From assembly GCA_016946835.1 (NCBI GenBank), contig JACVTC010000047.1:711001-775000 (forward strand): a DNA stretch of 64,000 bases. Reading direction: 5' to 3'. The translations under genes and the position numbers were made by a program. The notes below the pieces were generated by a model. The model was not told where the DNA came from, made no database searches, and saw only the letters and a list, made by a program, of their open reading frames with translations. This stretch comes from Neocallimastix lanati (nom. inval.). Taxonomy: Eukaryota; Neocallimastigomycota; Neocallimastigomycetes; Neocallimastigales; Neocallimastigaceae. This document shows positions 21,610 through 38,533 of the stretch, piece by piece; within the stretch, counting starts at the first letter, position 1, and every line of letters begins with the position of its first letter.

Positions 21610-24517
21610 CTATTTTTGTGGCTTAGATGAACTAATATCGTATTTTTTAATATTATTATCTATTGTTTTATTTTGTACATTAGGATTTTCCTCTTTTTCA
21701 GATTGTTTATTCTTTTTGCTCATAAAAGATAAAAAGAACATTTTTCTAACATTCGTAGATAATCTATTAACTTTAGAACGTGAATCGTCTCTTTTTTCAT
21801 TTGAATTTTCAGGTTCTGGGTTTTCATCAATTTCTTTAATTTCTTCTCTTAGACTACTTGTACTATTATTAATATTGTTTGATTTCTTTCCTATTCTATT
21901 AAAATTATTTGATCTTCTATTACTAGATATATTATTAGTATTATTATCCATATTATTTTCTAATTCATTTTCATTATTATTTATACTATTTTTATTATTC
22001 CATAAATTATTTTCATCATATTGTGAATAGGTATATGAAGTATAGTTCTATTAATTATTTTATTTAATATTATTAATATAATTATTATTAGTATTTCATA
22101 AAAAATGTATAATTTATAATTATAAAAATATTTTATTTTAATAATTATATTTTTTTTATAAGGAAAAAATAAAAAAAAAAAAATAAAAAAAAACATTTCT
22201 TTATATTTAATAGTATATTATAATTTAAACTTACTTGCATAGAACGTCTATATCCTTTACTTTCTGTTTGATATGCACTTGATGTAGAAGGACTGTAACA
22301 AAAACTTTGAGTTCCTACTGGATTAAAAGCAAAAGCTGAATTATTATTATTTCTGGCATGTGAACGATTAAAGGGTTTAATGCCACCTTCATTTAAGCTT
22401 AAATTAAATGCTGGTAGTGCCTTTTTATTTCCTTTAGAATTCAAAGTCATATCGCTATTACAGAATCCTTTACTATTGTTTAATGATAATGGTCTAACAT
22501 CTAACTTTTCTGAAGAACCATTCTTACTCTCTATTTTAAGATTATCCATACTTTCACTGAATTTTTTCTCAAGTGGAATAACTTTAGTTTGCTTTCGAAT
22601 GTCATTTAATTCTTCTATGTGTTCTCTATTCTTCTTTTCATAAGAATTAAGAGCAACCTCCAACATCAAATTATTCTTTTTATTATTTAATTTTTTAGCA
22701 ATTGCTTCCTCGTGCTCTTCTTGATTATGAATTATAGCTTTTTTTGCTTCTTCTTTTTCATGACCTTTTTCTATTACATCAATTCTTTTTTCATTTTTAT
22801 CATAAGAATCAATTATTTCATTATGATTTGATCCAACATAATCATGTTCTGATTTCTTTAACTCTATATTTTCTGATTCAATCTTTTCTTCCAATTTTTC
22901 AGTATCTTTATTGGTTTCATTCTTTTCTAGTGCTATTTTGAGCAATTTTTGTTGTTCTATGATCAAATCTATTATTTTTTATATTTTATTTATTTATTTT
23001 ATATAATAATAATTATTAATATTTTTAATAATGTTTTTATAATTATACATATATATATATATAAAGTTTAAAATAATAATAATAATAATAAAAAATATTA
23101 TTAAATAAATATATTATATATATATATATATATTTAAATAACAATAAAACCAATATTTACTCTTAATATGCATTTGAATAATTTTTCCCGAAGGATCATC
23201 TTGGCAAACTTCATAAACATTATTTCCATCGTCATTAAGGATATCCAATAATATTGGTCCATCGACAGCATAAATAGCTGGTTTATCTGGATTTGTATCC
23301 TTCACACTATTGCATTCTTTCATTAGTAAACCATAATTTTCATCAGTAATTGGAATATAATCTTCACATATATCAGCATATTTTTCTTCTTCTTCTTCTT
23401 CTTCTTCTTCTTCTTCCTCTCCATCGCTATCGCTATCATCATCTTCTTCATCTTCAACTTCCTTTATATCTTTACTAGGTTTTTTTAATATAACTGGGTC
23501 TTTTTCTGAATATTCAAATATATGGTAATCATTGGAATATCCCTTATATCTATTATTGTCTTCTTCTGATATCTCTTCTGAATTACCTAATGATTTATCA
23601 TTTATAGCTTTTTCATAGTATCTACGCTTTGTACATCTACCTAAATATTCTACAACATCAAAATTACCTTCTGCACATGCACAATGAAGAGGTGTCCATC
23701 CTTCAGTATCCTGTATATTTACAGGAGCATCGGCATATTCTACTAATAATTTTACAATTCCAAGCTGATTATAGGTAGCAGCAACATGTAAAGGAGTCAA
23801 AAAGTTATGTGGTGTATATAAATTGGATACAACTTCTTTCGACATTGGTATCTGATCCTTAAAACATTCAGGTATTTCAACATTCTTAACTTCCTCACCA
23901 TTCTCTAATGGTATACCCAAATATTTTCTAATAGTTGGTAATTCTGGTTCTTCAGTTGGATCACCATATTGGCACATATATAAAAATGAGGTAAGAGCAT
24001 CAAATTTTACACCTCTTCCCTTCTTTTTTGGAGAATTTGCTGATTTTAATACAGAATTACCATTAACATTAGATTTATTATTGTCAACTAAAGAATTAAA
24101 TTCAGAAGCAGAAACATTCTTATCATTAGTTAGTTCGTTCTTAGTACCTACTTTTTTAGATGAAGAAATTACATTATTGTTGGTATTACTTTCCAAATTA
24201 TTTGATATTTCATTTTTAACTTCGTCAATTGATGTTCCAATATTATTTTCATTTTTATTTTCAGCTTCAAATTTTTCTTTTTTCTCTTTCTCTTCTATCT
24301 CAGCTAATTCATCTTTACTAAGTATAATTTGATTAGCTTGTGTATTTTCATCCGTTATTGAAATTGAATCTGAAGAACCAATTGATCCTAATGTAACATT
24401 TGTTTCTTTGACTATTTTTTTTATGCAATGTAATAAATATTTTATATATATTTTATATAAAGAAAATTAATTATTAATAAGAAATTTTGTTTTTATAGTT
24501 GAATTATAATAATAATG

Positions 24518-24568
<51 letters not shown>

Positions 24569-25401
24569 TAATAATATATAATTAATATATTAAATATAAA
24601 TGGTTAGTCATATATAATTTAATAATTTAAAACATATATTTTAAAATTATAATGATAATAATATATATATATATTTTTTTTTATTATTATTATTATTATT
24701 TTTACTATTAATTTAAAATTATAATAAGGATAAGAAAATCTTTATATATAAAATTAATATTTATATATATTACTTTCTGAAACAGTTAAAAATATATCCA
24801 TAACATTATAATCATTCGTACAATCTACCGGTTTATATTTTCGTTCATTTTTTCTGTTAACATTTGCACCTAATTCTAATAATCTTCGTACTAAATCTGC
24901 CATACAATAGAAACTTGCTAAATGCAATAAAGTATTTCCATTTCCCCATGTTGACCCCATAAATTCATATAATACTTTTTTTGCATTCATTTCATGTGTT
25001 GCGTTGGACACAAATTCCAAAATAGCTAATGACATATCTTCATCTTCCATAAGACATGCAATTTGAATGGCATTAAGATGACTTACACTAGGTCCCAACA
25101 GTTCAGCCGCTTCACTTTGATATTGTGATTCAAAATCAAATAATCTCTCTGTATTTGGATAAGATAATGTCAATAATGTTTGTAGTAATAAGGTTGTTTG
25201 TGATTTTCTATTATATTCTTCAAATAATGCCAATAATCCATCCAAATCACCATCGTTTACAAGAGAAAAGAGCTTTTCTCCTATTGATACAGAAGATTCT
25301 TCACCAGAACTTTTATTTAATGATTCAATTGAAGCTAATAAATTATTATTAGAACTGGTTGTATTTTTTGTTCTTTTTTTTCCTTCAACTTTACTATCCA
25401 T
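21610..25401 (-). CDS. Ankyrin-repeat protein with RVxF-like PP1-docking motif, 4 exons
   Basis: Exons 25401-24774, 24411-23161, 22968-22235 and 22047-21610 join in phase to give 1,016 residues. Donors are GTAATA, GTAAAT and GTAAGT; all acceptors are TAG. The start ATG is at 25401 (MDSKVEGKKR). Exon 1 holds ankyrin-like helices (NGNTLLHLASFYCMADLVRR, then LLELGANVNRKN). Exon 2 has RGVKF (342-346), which fits the RVxF rule for protein phosphatase 1 binding, then two clear ankyrin repeats (412-466, with LTPLHVAA and GWTPLHCACAEGN) and a poly-Glu stretch. Exon 3 is a charged, probable coiled coil followed by a Ser/Asn-rich part; exon 4 is Asn/Ser-rich. An RVxF motif next to ankyrin repeats resembles myosin-phosphatase targeting subunits (MYPT), but that assignment is an inference. 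Intron 1 contains an (AAT)n array at ~24500-24566. Confidence 0.8.
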
Positions 25402-25680
25402 TATATATATAAATGGGTATATATATTTCAAAATTTAATGTTATTTCTTTTATTAATAGTTTTGTAATTGTTTATATATATATATATAAGTATATGTATG
25501 TAACACACCAATATATATGTTTTTATTATTATTATTATTATTATTTATTATTATTATTATATTTTTTATTTAATTATTTATTGTATTTATTTTATTTTAT
25601 CTTTATTTTATTTTATTTATATTACTTTTTTTATTATTATTATTTATTTTTATTTATTATGATATATTATTTAAAAGAAA

Positions 25681-25715
<35 letters not shown>

Positions 25716-26638
25716 AACTAAATAATTTTTTATATTTATAATAATAAAAAATTGAATAAAACACCCGAGAGTATTTAATTTTTATTTCGTCTTCCTAAAT
25801 TCAAAAAAATAGTATGTTTTAATTATTATATTTATATAGGAAGAAAGTTAATATTAATTGAAAATTCATATATGATAAAATAAGTTTTTAAATAAATAAC
25901 AAATATATTTTATTAAATGAAATATTTTTTATTTAAAATAATTTTTATTAATATATAATATATATTATTTTTTATATATATATTAATATTAACATTAAAT
26001 TATCATAATTTAAACTTAATGTATTCTTTATAATTAAAAGAATAGATTTATTCCTTTTTATATATATTTATATATATATATATATCATTTATTCATGTTA
26101 TAATACTAATATTCCTTTCTTTCTAATCAAAAAATGAATTTTCCATAACAATAATTTAGTACTATCAATACTTTTAATGTGAATAAAATTATGGCATATA
26201 TTTTAATAACACTATATAATAATACATAAATATTTTAAATTCATACATTATTGAAATAATGATAACGTCTTTTTTTTTTTTTTTTTTTTATTTTTTTGTT
26301 AGATTTATTTAACGTATATTATACCCGGGTTCACTTATGGATTATTAAATTATATCATCATTAGTATATTTAAAATGTACTATTCGATTATTTTATATTT
26401 TTTAATACTAAAACTATATAAATATATATATATATATATATTTTAATTTTTATTTTATTTTATTTAATTTTATTTTTTTTATTAATATAAATTATGATTT
26501 AAATTTTAAATTTTAATTCTTATTTTAAAAGCTATTTATATAAAAAAAATTTTTTAATTTTATATATAATTTTACAAAATAAAACCAAAAATTTTATTAC
26601 ATGAAAATATTTTAATTATATATATAATAAAAAGAATT

Positions 26639-26681
<43 letters not shown>

Positions 26682-28055
26682 ATAATCATGATTATGATAA
26701 TTAAAAGTTATTTAATTTTATATTTAATACATTACGATGTAGATTTAATATGAAAGAGAATAATAATAATGAAATTATTATAATTGTAATAATAAAAAAA
26801 AAATTTATACTTTTAAATGATATAGAATATAATATATAATATTCCTTAAAAAATATATATTCATAGCAGTATTATGTTTTTTAATTATTAGAATTTTAAA
26901 TTATAATTAGTAAAATAATAAAGTATATATATATAAAAAAGAAAGGAAGAAAATATATTTTTGAATGCCTTAATAATTATTTAAAGTTTATTATGTGTTA
27001 TAGAATAATACAACTTAACATATATATATATATTAAAATTCAAAAATGTCATTTTTGAAAATTTTAAAATATTATAATATTATTTATGTTATTTATCCAT
27101 AACTTTAAAAAAATAAAATAAAATAAAAAATAAAAATAAAAAAAAAAAATTATAAAAAGGAAAAAAAGTTTAATATTTTAAATTTCTATAAATTTTAAAA
27201 ATAATTTTAATCCCATTTATAAATCTTTATTATTCAATGTCAAGAAGATTATATAAGTATTAATATTTTATAGAATCGACAATTTATATTTTTTAGCCAT
27301 ATTAAAAAAAAAAAATTTAAATTTAAAAGTTAAAAAAATATGTATATAATAAAACACTTTTTTTTTTATAAATATTTATTTAAGAAAAAATAAATTAAAA
27401 CCTCAAAATTTTATTCAATATTAAAAAATATATAGTTTGAATAAAGTCATATTATCAAATCTATTTAATGGTTAATTTAAAATTTTAACAATATTATTGT
27501 ATAAATGAATGTTAATTTTCTTTTTTAATAATTTTTTATTCATAAAGTTTATTTATGAACCTAAGGATTGGTTAATTAATTTAAATGAGAAAAAACAAAA
27601 ACGAAAAATGAAATATTAGATAAATGAATTTAACAATAGTAATAATAAATATAATAATAAATAAGTAAAAAAGAAATTAGTATGAAATTGAATTATTATT
27701 CATAATTTATTATTTATTATTTATTTATTAATTTTTTATTATTTATTTATATATTATATATTATATATTATTTATTATATATTATTTATTATTTATTAAG
27801 TATTACTATTTTTTTTTTTTAATTATCTTTTTCCTTAATAAAGAACTATAATAATATGTTACATAAATTTTTTCTTTTTTCTTTTTTTTTTTTTTTTTTT
27901 ATAATAAATATTATTTATGTAAAAGAGAAGACCACAGATATCCTGTTGCATTTATTTATTATTTCTAGTCAAAAAATAAAAAATAAAAAATAAAAAATAA
28001 AAAATAAAAAATAAAAAAAAAAAAATAAAAAAATAAAAAATAAAAAATAAAAAAT

Positions 28056-28092
<37 letters not shown>

Positions 28093-28624
28093 AAATAAAA
28101 AATAAAAAATAAAAAATAAAAAATAAAAAATAAAAAATAAAAATAAAAATAAAAAATAAAAAATAAAAAATAAAAAATAAAAAATAAAAAATAAAAAATA
28201 AAAAATAAAAAATAAAAAATAAAAAATAAAAAATAAAAAATAAAAAATAAAAAATAAAAAATAAAAAATAAAAAATAAAAAATAAAAAATAAAAAATAAA
28301 AAATAAAAAATAAAAAATAAAAAATAAAAAATAAAAAATAAAAAATAAAAAATAAAAAATAAAAAAGATATAATGAAATTAAAATTATATATAACAAAAT
28401 AAATAAAAATGAAAAAGATAAAAATATGAATGAAATTAAAATTATATATATTTATAATGAAAGAATAAAATAAATAGGAAATGAAAAATACAAAAATAAA
28501 AAAAATAAAAAAAAAACTATTAAATTAATTTTAATTATACTTTCAATAATTTTTTTTAAAAACGTTAAAAAGAAAATAGTAATTTTTTTTTTTAGACTTT
28601 TGTATATATCTACATATATATATA
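25402..28624. other. AT-rich spacer, no gene seen
   Basis: Poly-A/T runs (25682-25712, 26642-26679), (AT)n stretches and the hexanucleotide array at 27971-28366. The 25.4-25.7 kb plus-strand frame is Y/F/L low complexity and is not treated as a gene. Between 28366 and 28450 the segment ATGAAATTAAAATTATATAT occurs twice. Confidence 0.55.
27971..28366. repeat. (AAAAAT)n hexanucleotide array
   Basis: About 395 bp of AAAAAT units, roughly 65 copies, with a few length variants (AAAAT, AAAAAAAAAAT) in the left third. The F/Y/L frame on the minus strand is a by-product. Confidence 0.95.
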
Positions 28625-28839
28625 TGTTGTCCTTCTTTCATACAATACTGTGAATACTTCCTAGAGCTGTGTAATATTCAATTTATCTGGGTTACCAAAA
28701 GCACATATAATGTATTAAACAACCAAAATACTTGCTAATTGACTATACCAGTTCGGCGTAAACCCTCGTTTCTTAATTTCTTATCAAGGACAGTACTGAA
28801 TTATACCCCTTTGATATAAAACAAATATGTGTAGCAACA
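28625..28839 (+). mobile_element. Candidate solo LTR (215 bp), TGTTG...CAACA ends
   Basis: A block of near-normal base composition in AT DNA. It begins TGTTGTCCTTC and ends GTGTAGCAACA, so its ends are the inverted pentamers TGTTG/CAACA typical of Ty3/Gypsy LTRs. The flanks (ATATA and TATTT) do not form a perfect 5-bp target duplication. No ORF is present. CAAATATG/CATATTTG forms a small hairpin across the right end. Confidence 0.4.
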
Positions 28840-29694
28840 TATTTGTATATTTAATTATAATTATTAAATATTAAATTTAAATCTCTTCTGTCAATAATAA
28901 TATTTGAAATAATTTCTTATTCATATATTATTTGATATTCATATATATATTATTAATTATTATATTAAATATATTAATTTAAATAGTTAATTTCTTCTAA
29001 ATATATATAATAAGAATGTTAATATATATAATTTTAATATTTTTATTTATTTTAAAGTTTATATTAAAAATACATAATTCTTCTATATATTATAATATAA
29101 TGAAATAGTTGTAGTTATTGTTAGAAATAAAGTTTAATATATGAATATTATTCTTATTAAACAAAATAACATATATAAATTTTATGTATAAATATTATAA
29201 ATTATTAAGATAATCAACTATTATATAAATTGTAATATGGCGCATGTATAACGTACATAAAACATTTATGTAATAATACATAAAATAAAATTGTGATATA
29301 ATTAAAATTTATGTAGTAAAAATATATATAAAAAATATTAATGATAATTATTAAAAAAAGCAGTTAACTATAATTATAAATAAATAAATAAAAATATTAA
29401 TAAAATATTAAATAAAATTTGAAATTACGAAATTTGAAGTGTTAATTCTAATATTTATTTTAATTATAATTAAATATATAAATAATTGATATTATTTATT
29501 ATATAAATATTTATAATACATTATGTTCTTATATATTATTCTTATATATACTTATATTATTCAACTATAATTTTTATATAAAAATAATCCGAATAATAAC
29601 CATTCTTCATATTTTTATTTAGTATAGGGAAGTTAAATTTGTTATAATTTTAGGAAGATATTAATATTAATAAAAAGTAATTTTACTATTAAAA
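28840..29694. other. AT-rich spacer left of the MULE
   Basis: A/T-rich DNA with no ORF, repeat array or composition island of note. Confidence 0.5.
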
Positions 29695-29703
29695 ATATAT
29701 AAC
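29695..29703. repeat. Left 9-bp target-site duplication (ATATATAAC)
   Basis: Identical to 33236-33244. Together they flank the inverted-repeat ends of the Mutator-like element; 9 bp is the usual duplication length for MULEs. Confidence 0.65.
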
Positions 29704-29722
29704 GAATGTGGTTCATTTCGCC
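29704..29722 (+). repeat. MULE left terminal inverted repeat
   Basis: GAATGTGGTTCATTTCGCC; pairs with 33217-33235. It is followed by a subterminal region with CGCCATTT and AATGGCATG at 29749-29769. Confidence 0.65.
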
Positions 29723-29879
29723 AATTTTTATAATACAAATTTTCAATACGCCATTTATTTTTAATGGCATGTAAATTTATTTGTTAAAGCCATAAAAAAT
29801 TTTAATAAAATTATATGTAAAAAAAATAAATGTATAAATAAATAAATAAATAAAGAATGTATTAAGTATATAAAATAAA

Positions 29880-31605
29880 AATAAATAGTAGAATATGAAT
29901 ATAAAATACAGATTGAATAAAATAAAATAAAATAAAATAAAATAAATAGTAGAAATATAAATATAAAGTACAGATTGAATAAAATAAAAGAAAAGAAAAT
30001 AAATAGTAGAAATATGAATATAAAGTACAGATTGAATAAAATAAAATAAAATAAAATAAAATAAATAGTAGAAATATAAATATAAAGTACAGATTGAATA
30101 AAATAAAATAAAATAAATATCTAATATTTTTTTTTTATTAAAGAATATTACAGATCAATGTTTTAGAAATGAAAATTTTTTATATTTTTATTATATTCAA
30201 TTAATAATGTAATTTAATATATAAAACGATATTATTGATTGTTAATTATCTCATTAATTATAAATGATTTTTTTGCTTTCTAACATATATAATTAAATAA
30301 AACATTTTATTTTTAAAAATAAATTGTCTTTAATATTCTTTAATAAAAAATAATGATAAATATTTACTTTATTTTATTTTATATACTTGTACTTTTATAT
30401 TATTACATTCAATATTTATTTTATTTTATTTTATTTTATTCAATCTGTACTTTATATTTAATATTCTACTATTTATTTTATTTTATTTTATTTTATTTTA
30501 TTTTATTTTATTTTATTTTATTTTATTTTATTTTATTTTATTTTATTTTATTTTATTTTATTTTATTTTATTTTATTTTATTCAATCTGTACTTTATATT
30601 TAATATTCTACTATTTATTTTATTTTATTTTATTTTATTTTATTTTATTTTATTTTATTTTATTTTATTTTATTTTATTTTATTTTATTTTATTTTATTT
30701 TATTTTATTTTATTTTATTCAATCTGTACTTTATATTCATATTCTACTATTTATTTTATTTTATTTTATTTTATTTTATTTTATTTTATTTTATTTTATT
30801 TTATTCAATCTGTACTTTATATTCATATTCTACTATTTATTTTATTTTATTTTATTTTATTCAATCTGTACTTTATATTCATATTCTACTATTTATTTTA
30901 TTTTATTTTATTTTATTTTATTTTATTTTATTTTATTTTATTTTATTTTATTTTATTTTATTTTATTTTATTTTATTTTATTTTATTTTATTTTATTTTA
31001 TTTTATTTTATTTTATTTTATTTTATTTTATTTTATTTTATTTTATTTTATTTTATTTTATTTTATTTTATTTTATTTTATTTTATTTTATTTTATTCAA
31101 TCTGTACTTTATATTTAATATTCTACTATTTATTTTATTTTATTTTATTCAATCTGTACTTTATATTTAATATTCTACTATTTATTTTATTTTATTTTAT
31201 TCAATCTGTACTTTATATTTAATATTCTACTATTTATTTTATTTTATTTTATTTTATGTTATTTTATTTTATTTTATTCAATCTGTACTTTATATTTAAT
31301 ATTCTACTATTTATTTTATTTTATTCAATCTGTACTTTATATTTAATATTCTACTATTTATTTTATTTTATTTTATTCAATCTGTATTTTATATTTAATA
31401 TTCTACTATTTATTTTATTTTATTTTATTCAATCTGTACTTTATATTTAATATTCTACTATTTATTTTATTTTATTTTATTTTATTTTATTTTATTTTAT
31501 TTTATTTTATTTTATTTTATTTTATTTTATTTTATTCAATCTGTACTTTATATTTAATATTCTACTATTTATTTTATTTTATTTTATTTTATTTTATTTT
31601 ATTTT
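29880..31605. repeat. Inverted minisatellite: ~38-bp unit separated by (TTTTA)n arrays
   Basis: A unit containing TCTGTACTTTATATTTAATA followed by TTCTACTATTTATT occurs 13 times in plus orientation between about 30438 and 31575. It occurs four times in the opposite orientation between 29880 and 30110 (reading AAATAGTAG...GTACAGATTG). Copies are separated by TTTTA pentamer runs of variable length; the longest is ~200 bp, at 30895-31096. Three neighbouring copies (30720-30895) share a TTCATATTC variant, pointing to local duplication. The long F/Y/I/L frames here come from the pentamers and are not genes. Confidence 0.9.
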
Positions 31606-31766
31606 ATTTTACTTGTATTTACTATTGCATTCTTTATTTATTTATTTTTTTTTTTTTACAAATAATTGAAAAACTAATTTTTCAAAATTAGTATTTATAA
31701 TAATATTAGATAATTAATATAATAATTTTAATTATATAATTAAAAAATATTTATATAAATATAGAA

Positions 31767-32790
31767 ATGGAAAAAAATCTTATTATTGATATAAGTGAGT
31801 CTAACAAAGGAAAAAAATAAATTATTATTAATAAAAAATATAAATTTAATATTTCATATATAAGAAAAGATAATTCAAAAGTTTATGTACAGAAATAAAT
31901 GTAAATCTTTTATTATTTTAAATGATAAGAAAGAAATCTTATAATATGATAGTTCACATAGTCATCCTGAAAAAAAATACGATGTATCTCTATCTATAAT
32001 GAAACATAAAATTAAAGATACAATTGAAAAAAGTTCAATTGTATAAAAGTAAAACCCCTATATAATAAAATTTTTAAAGAAATGAGATTTATATATTCAG
32101 AATATAATTCAATTAAATCCTAAACATCAAGAAATTTAAATATAAACTACCATCCAATGTAACAACATTTACTGAAATTCCTAATGAATCTAAATATTAT
32201 AAAACAAAGTGAGGTGAAAATTTTATGATATTCAAAAAATATTAATTTAATAATTTTTCAATCTCCTTTTCAAGTAAAATTATTTAGGGTATATAATGAT
32301 GATATATTTGTTGATGGTTCATTTTTTATTGCCCTTAAATTTAGTTATCAAATATTTATTACAAGAACTTACACTAAAGAATTAGATAGTTTTTACACTA
32401 CTTCTTTTGCAACATTACAAAATAAAGAACAAGAAACATATAAAATATTTAAAAAATTAAAAAAAAAAAAAATGCTAATACATGTAACAATAATATTTTA
32501 ATTGCAGAATCAATAATTATTTAAATAATTTATTTCCAACAATACCATCTTATTATGAATTAATAGATAAATTAAATAAACTTGAACATTTACCATATTA
32601 TGATTATCAAAGAAAAATAAGAGGAATTTGGAAAATAAAAAAAAGACCAATAAATAAAGCTAATAAAATCAGTGTCTTAATTGAACGCTACAAAAATATT
32701 GAAACCAAGTTAATTGATACTAAATGTGATAGAAATAATACTATTAATTTGTGGTTTGATTGTTTAACTAATTTAAATAATATAATATAA
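31767..32790 (+). pseudogene. FLYWCH zinc-finger / MULE transposase, dead
   Basis: It starts MEKNLIIDISESNKGKK, then stop. The following pieces fit a FLYWCH-type finger: KKYKFNISYIRKDNSKVY, a frameshift, then CKSFIILNDKKEIL, stop, and SSHSHPEKK with its two His. After further stops a 70-codon open stretch reads YNDDIFVDGSFFIALKFSYQ and IFITRTYTKELDSF, matching the MULE transposase core around its first catalytic Asp (VDG.F). The middle of the DDE domain is missing. A C-terminal piece (NNLFPTIPSYYELIDKLNKL ... NTINLWFDCLTNLNN) ends at 32790. Multiple stops, shifts and the deletion make it non-functional. Confidence 0.75.
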
Positions 32791-33216
32791 ATATTATTTT
32801 ATAATAAATAATTAAAAAATGAGGAATAACCAAACGAAATAATCAGAATTCTGTCATTCAAAAATTAAATTATAAAGCTTATTAAATTTATACAGTTTAA
32901 ATAAATATTCAAATACGTCTCTATAATTAATAATTTTATCATTATAATTATTATTTTTTTAATAACATTTAAATAAAAGAATTATTATTAATAATATTTA
33001 TATTTTTAATAACATTTATATTTTTATATAATTTTTTTATTAATAACATTTAAATAAAAGAATTAAAATCATAAAATCTAACCATTATATGATTTATTTA
33101 ATTATTCACTTAATAATTAATTTAAAAATTGAAATAACAAAATAATACAATAAAATAATATTATGTAGCATAATATAGCTATAGCCACAAATTTTTATAT
33201 ATCACGTGAAAAAATT

Positions 33217-33235
33217 GGCGTAATGCAACCTCCCC
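33217..33235 (-). repeat. MULE right terminal inverted repeat
   Basis: Minus-strand GGGGAGGTTGCATTACGCC. The same end recurs at 47791-47807 in the small element near 47.5 kb. Confidence 0.65.
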
Positions 33236-33244
33236 ATATATAAC
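33236..33244. repeat. Right 9-bp target-site duplication (ATATATAAC)
   Basis: Identical to 29695-29703. The match includes a terminal C, which makes chance less likely than for a pure AT string. Confidence 0.65.
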
Positions 33245-33510
33245 ACATAAAAGTCCACCCTTAACAGTCACATGCTAGTAATTGTGGCTTAGATTATATC
33301 AGGGGTCTTTCATTCTTTTCATCAAGATTGAAGATTAAGTTTCTATCAATTTACTAGATTTGCTTGTAAAATGTGATGTATTATAATATTTATTCATCCT
33401 AAGTTCCTAAGTATGTAGAACCTTAAATAAGGCCTGAGTAGAGACCGATATAATATGTAAATCATACTTATCATTGCGAGCAAATTTCCAGCTTCATTTT
33501 TGATATTCAT
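33245..33510. other. GC-richer island flanking the MULE, unclassified
   Basis: About 265 bp of mixed composition (CACATAAAAGTCCACCC ... AAATTTCCAGCTTC) next to the right target duplication. All frames are closed. No TGT...ACA termini or tRNA features were found. It may be an older repeat into which the MULE inserted. The spacer from 33510 to 34076 is A/T runs. Confidence 0.35.
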
Positions 33511-34076
33511 AAAAAAAGAAAGGTTTTATTCCTTTTTTTTTTTAAAAAAAAAAAAAAAATGAAATAAAAATCATAAATAAATTATTAATTTCTAATAGGT
33601 TTAAAATATATATAATTAAAAAGTAAATATTGATACTAAAATATAAATATATTTTTAATAAAAATAAATAAATAAAAAAAAAAAAAAAAAAACATTAAAT
33701 TTAAAGAATCATTTGTTTTCATATATTTATTAATTTATTTTTATTTATACATTTTTTCATTTTTTACTTTTTTATTTTTTATTTTTTATTTTATTTTTTT
33801 TTTTCTACCATTTTTGTTTTATCATTTCATATTACTATAATTTTATTATATTTAATTATTAAAATTTTATATGTTAAAACTTATTGTTTATTTATTTTAT
33901 TTTTTAACATTACCGGTTCTATTATTATTTTAGAATTCATATGCATGGTTTTATTTATTATTGATTGATTGAACGATTGATTTTTATTTTGTTACTATTA
34001 TTATTGTTAAGCAATAATTCAATAAAACATAAAAAGATAGGAAATAAAAATCTATATTTAAATAAAAAAAAAATTG

Positions 34077-34592
<516 letters not shown>

Positions 34593-34714
34593 TTTAATAA
34601 TAAATTTTAAATTTGATTTACTTTAATAACTAAATTTGTTTTTTATTTGTTCATTTATTTTTTATATTTTATATTTTATATTTGATATTTTTACATTTTA
34701 TATTTTGTGTTTTA

Positions 34715-34745
<31 letters not shown>

Positions 34746-34792
34746 TTTTTATTTTGGGTTATATATTTTATATTATATTTACTTAATTATAG

Positions 34793-38533
<3,741 letters not shown>

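Larger units (their letters stand above)
29704..33235 (+). mobile_element. Mutator-like element (MULE), degenerate, 3.5 kb
   Basis: The left end GAATGTGGTTCATTTCGCC (29704-29722) and the reverse complement of the right end, GGGGAGGTTGCATTACGCC (33217-33235), are imperfect 19-nt inverted repeats sharing GGTT(G)CATT.CGCC and continuing into AATTTTT. A 9-bp direct repeat flanks both. Subterminal CGCCA/TGGC motifs recur inside the left end. The cargo is an inverted minisatellite (29880-31605) and a dead FLYWCH/MULE transposase (31767-32790). The remaining right part is AT-rich. It cannot be autonomous in this state. Confidence 0.75.

Noticed and set aside
25413-25721. 102-codon frame on the plus strand
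   Set aside because: Y/F/L low complexity ending in poly-Lys, overlapping the start of the ankyrin gene on the other strand.
27969-28397. 142-codon F/Y/L frame
   Set aside because: By-product of the (AAAAAT)n array.
9179-28839. Possible homology between the GC islands at 9.2, 28.6 and 33.3 kb
   Set aside because: Compared by eye in both orientations; no shared stretch beyond a few bases, so they are kept as separate elements.
30353-31450. Two long F/I/L/Y frames
   Set aside because: By-products of TTTTA arrays and the minisatellite; no protein-like composition.
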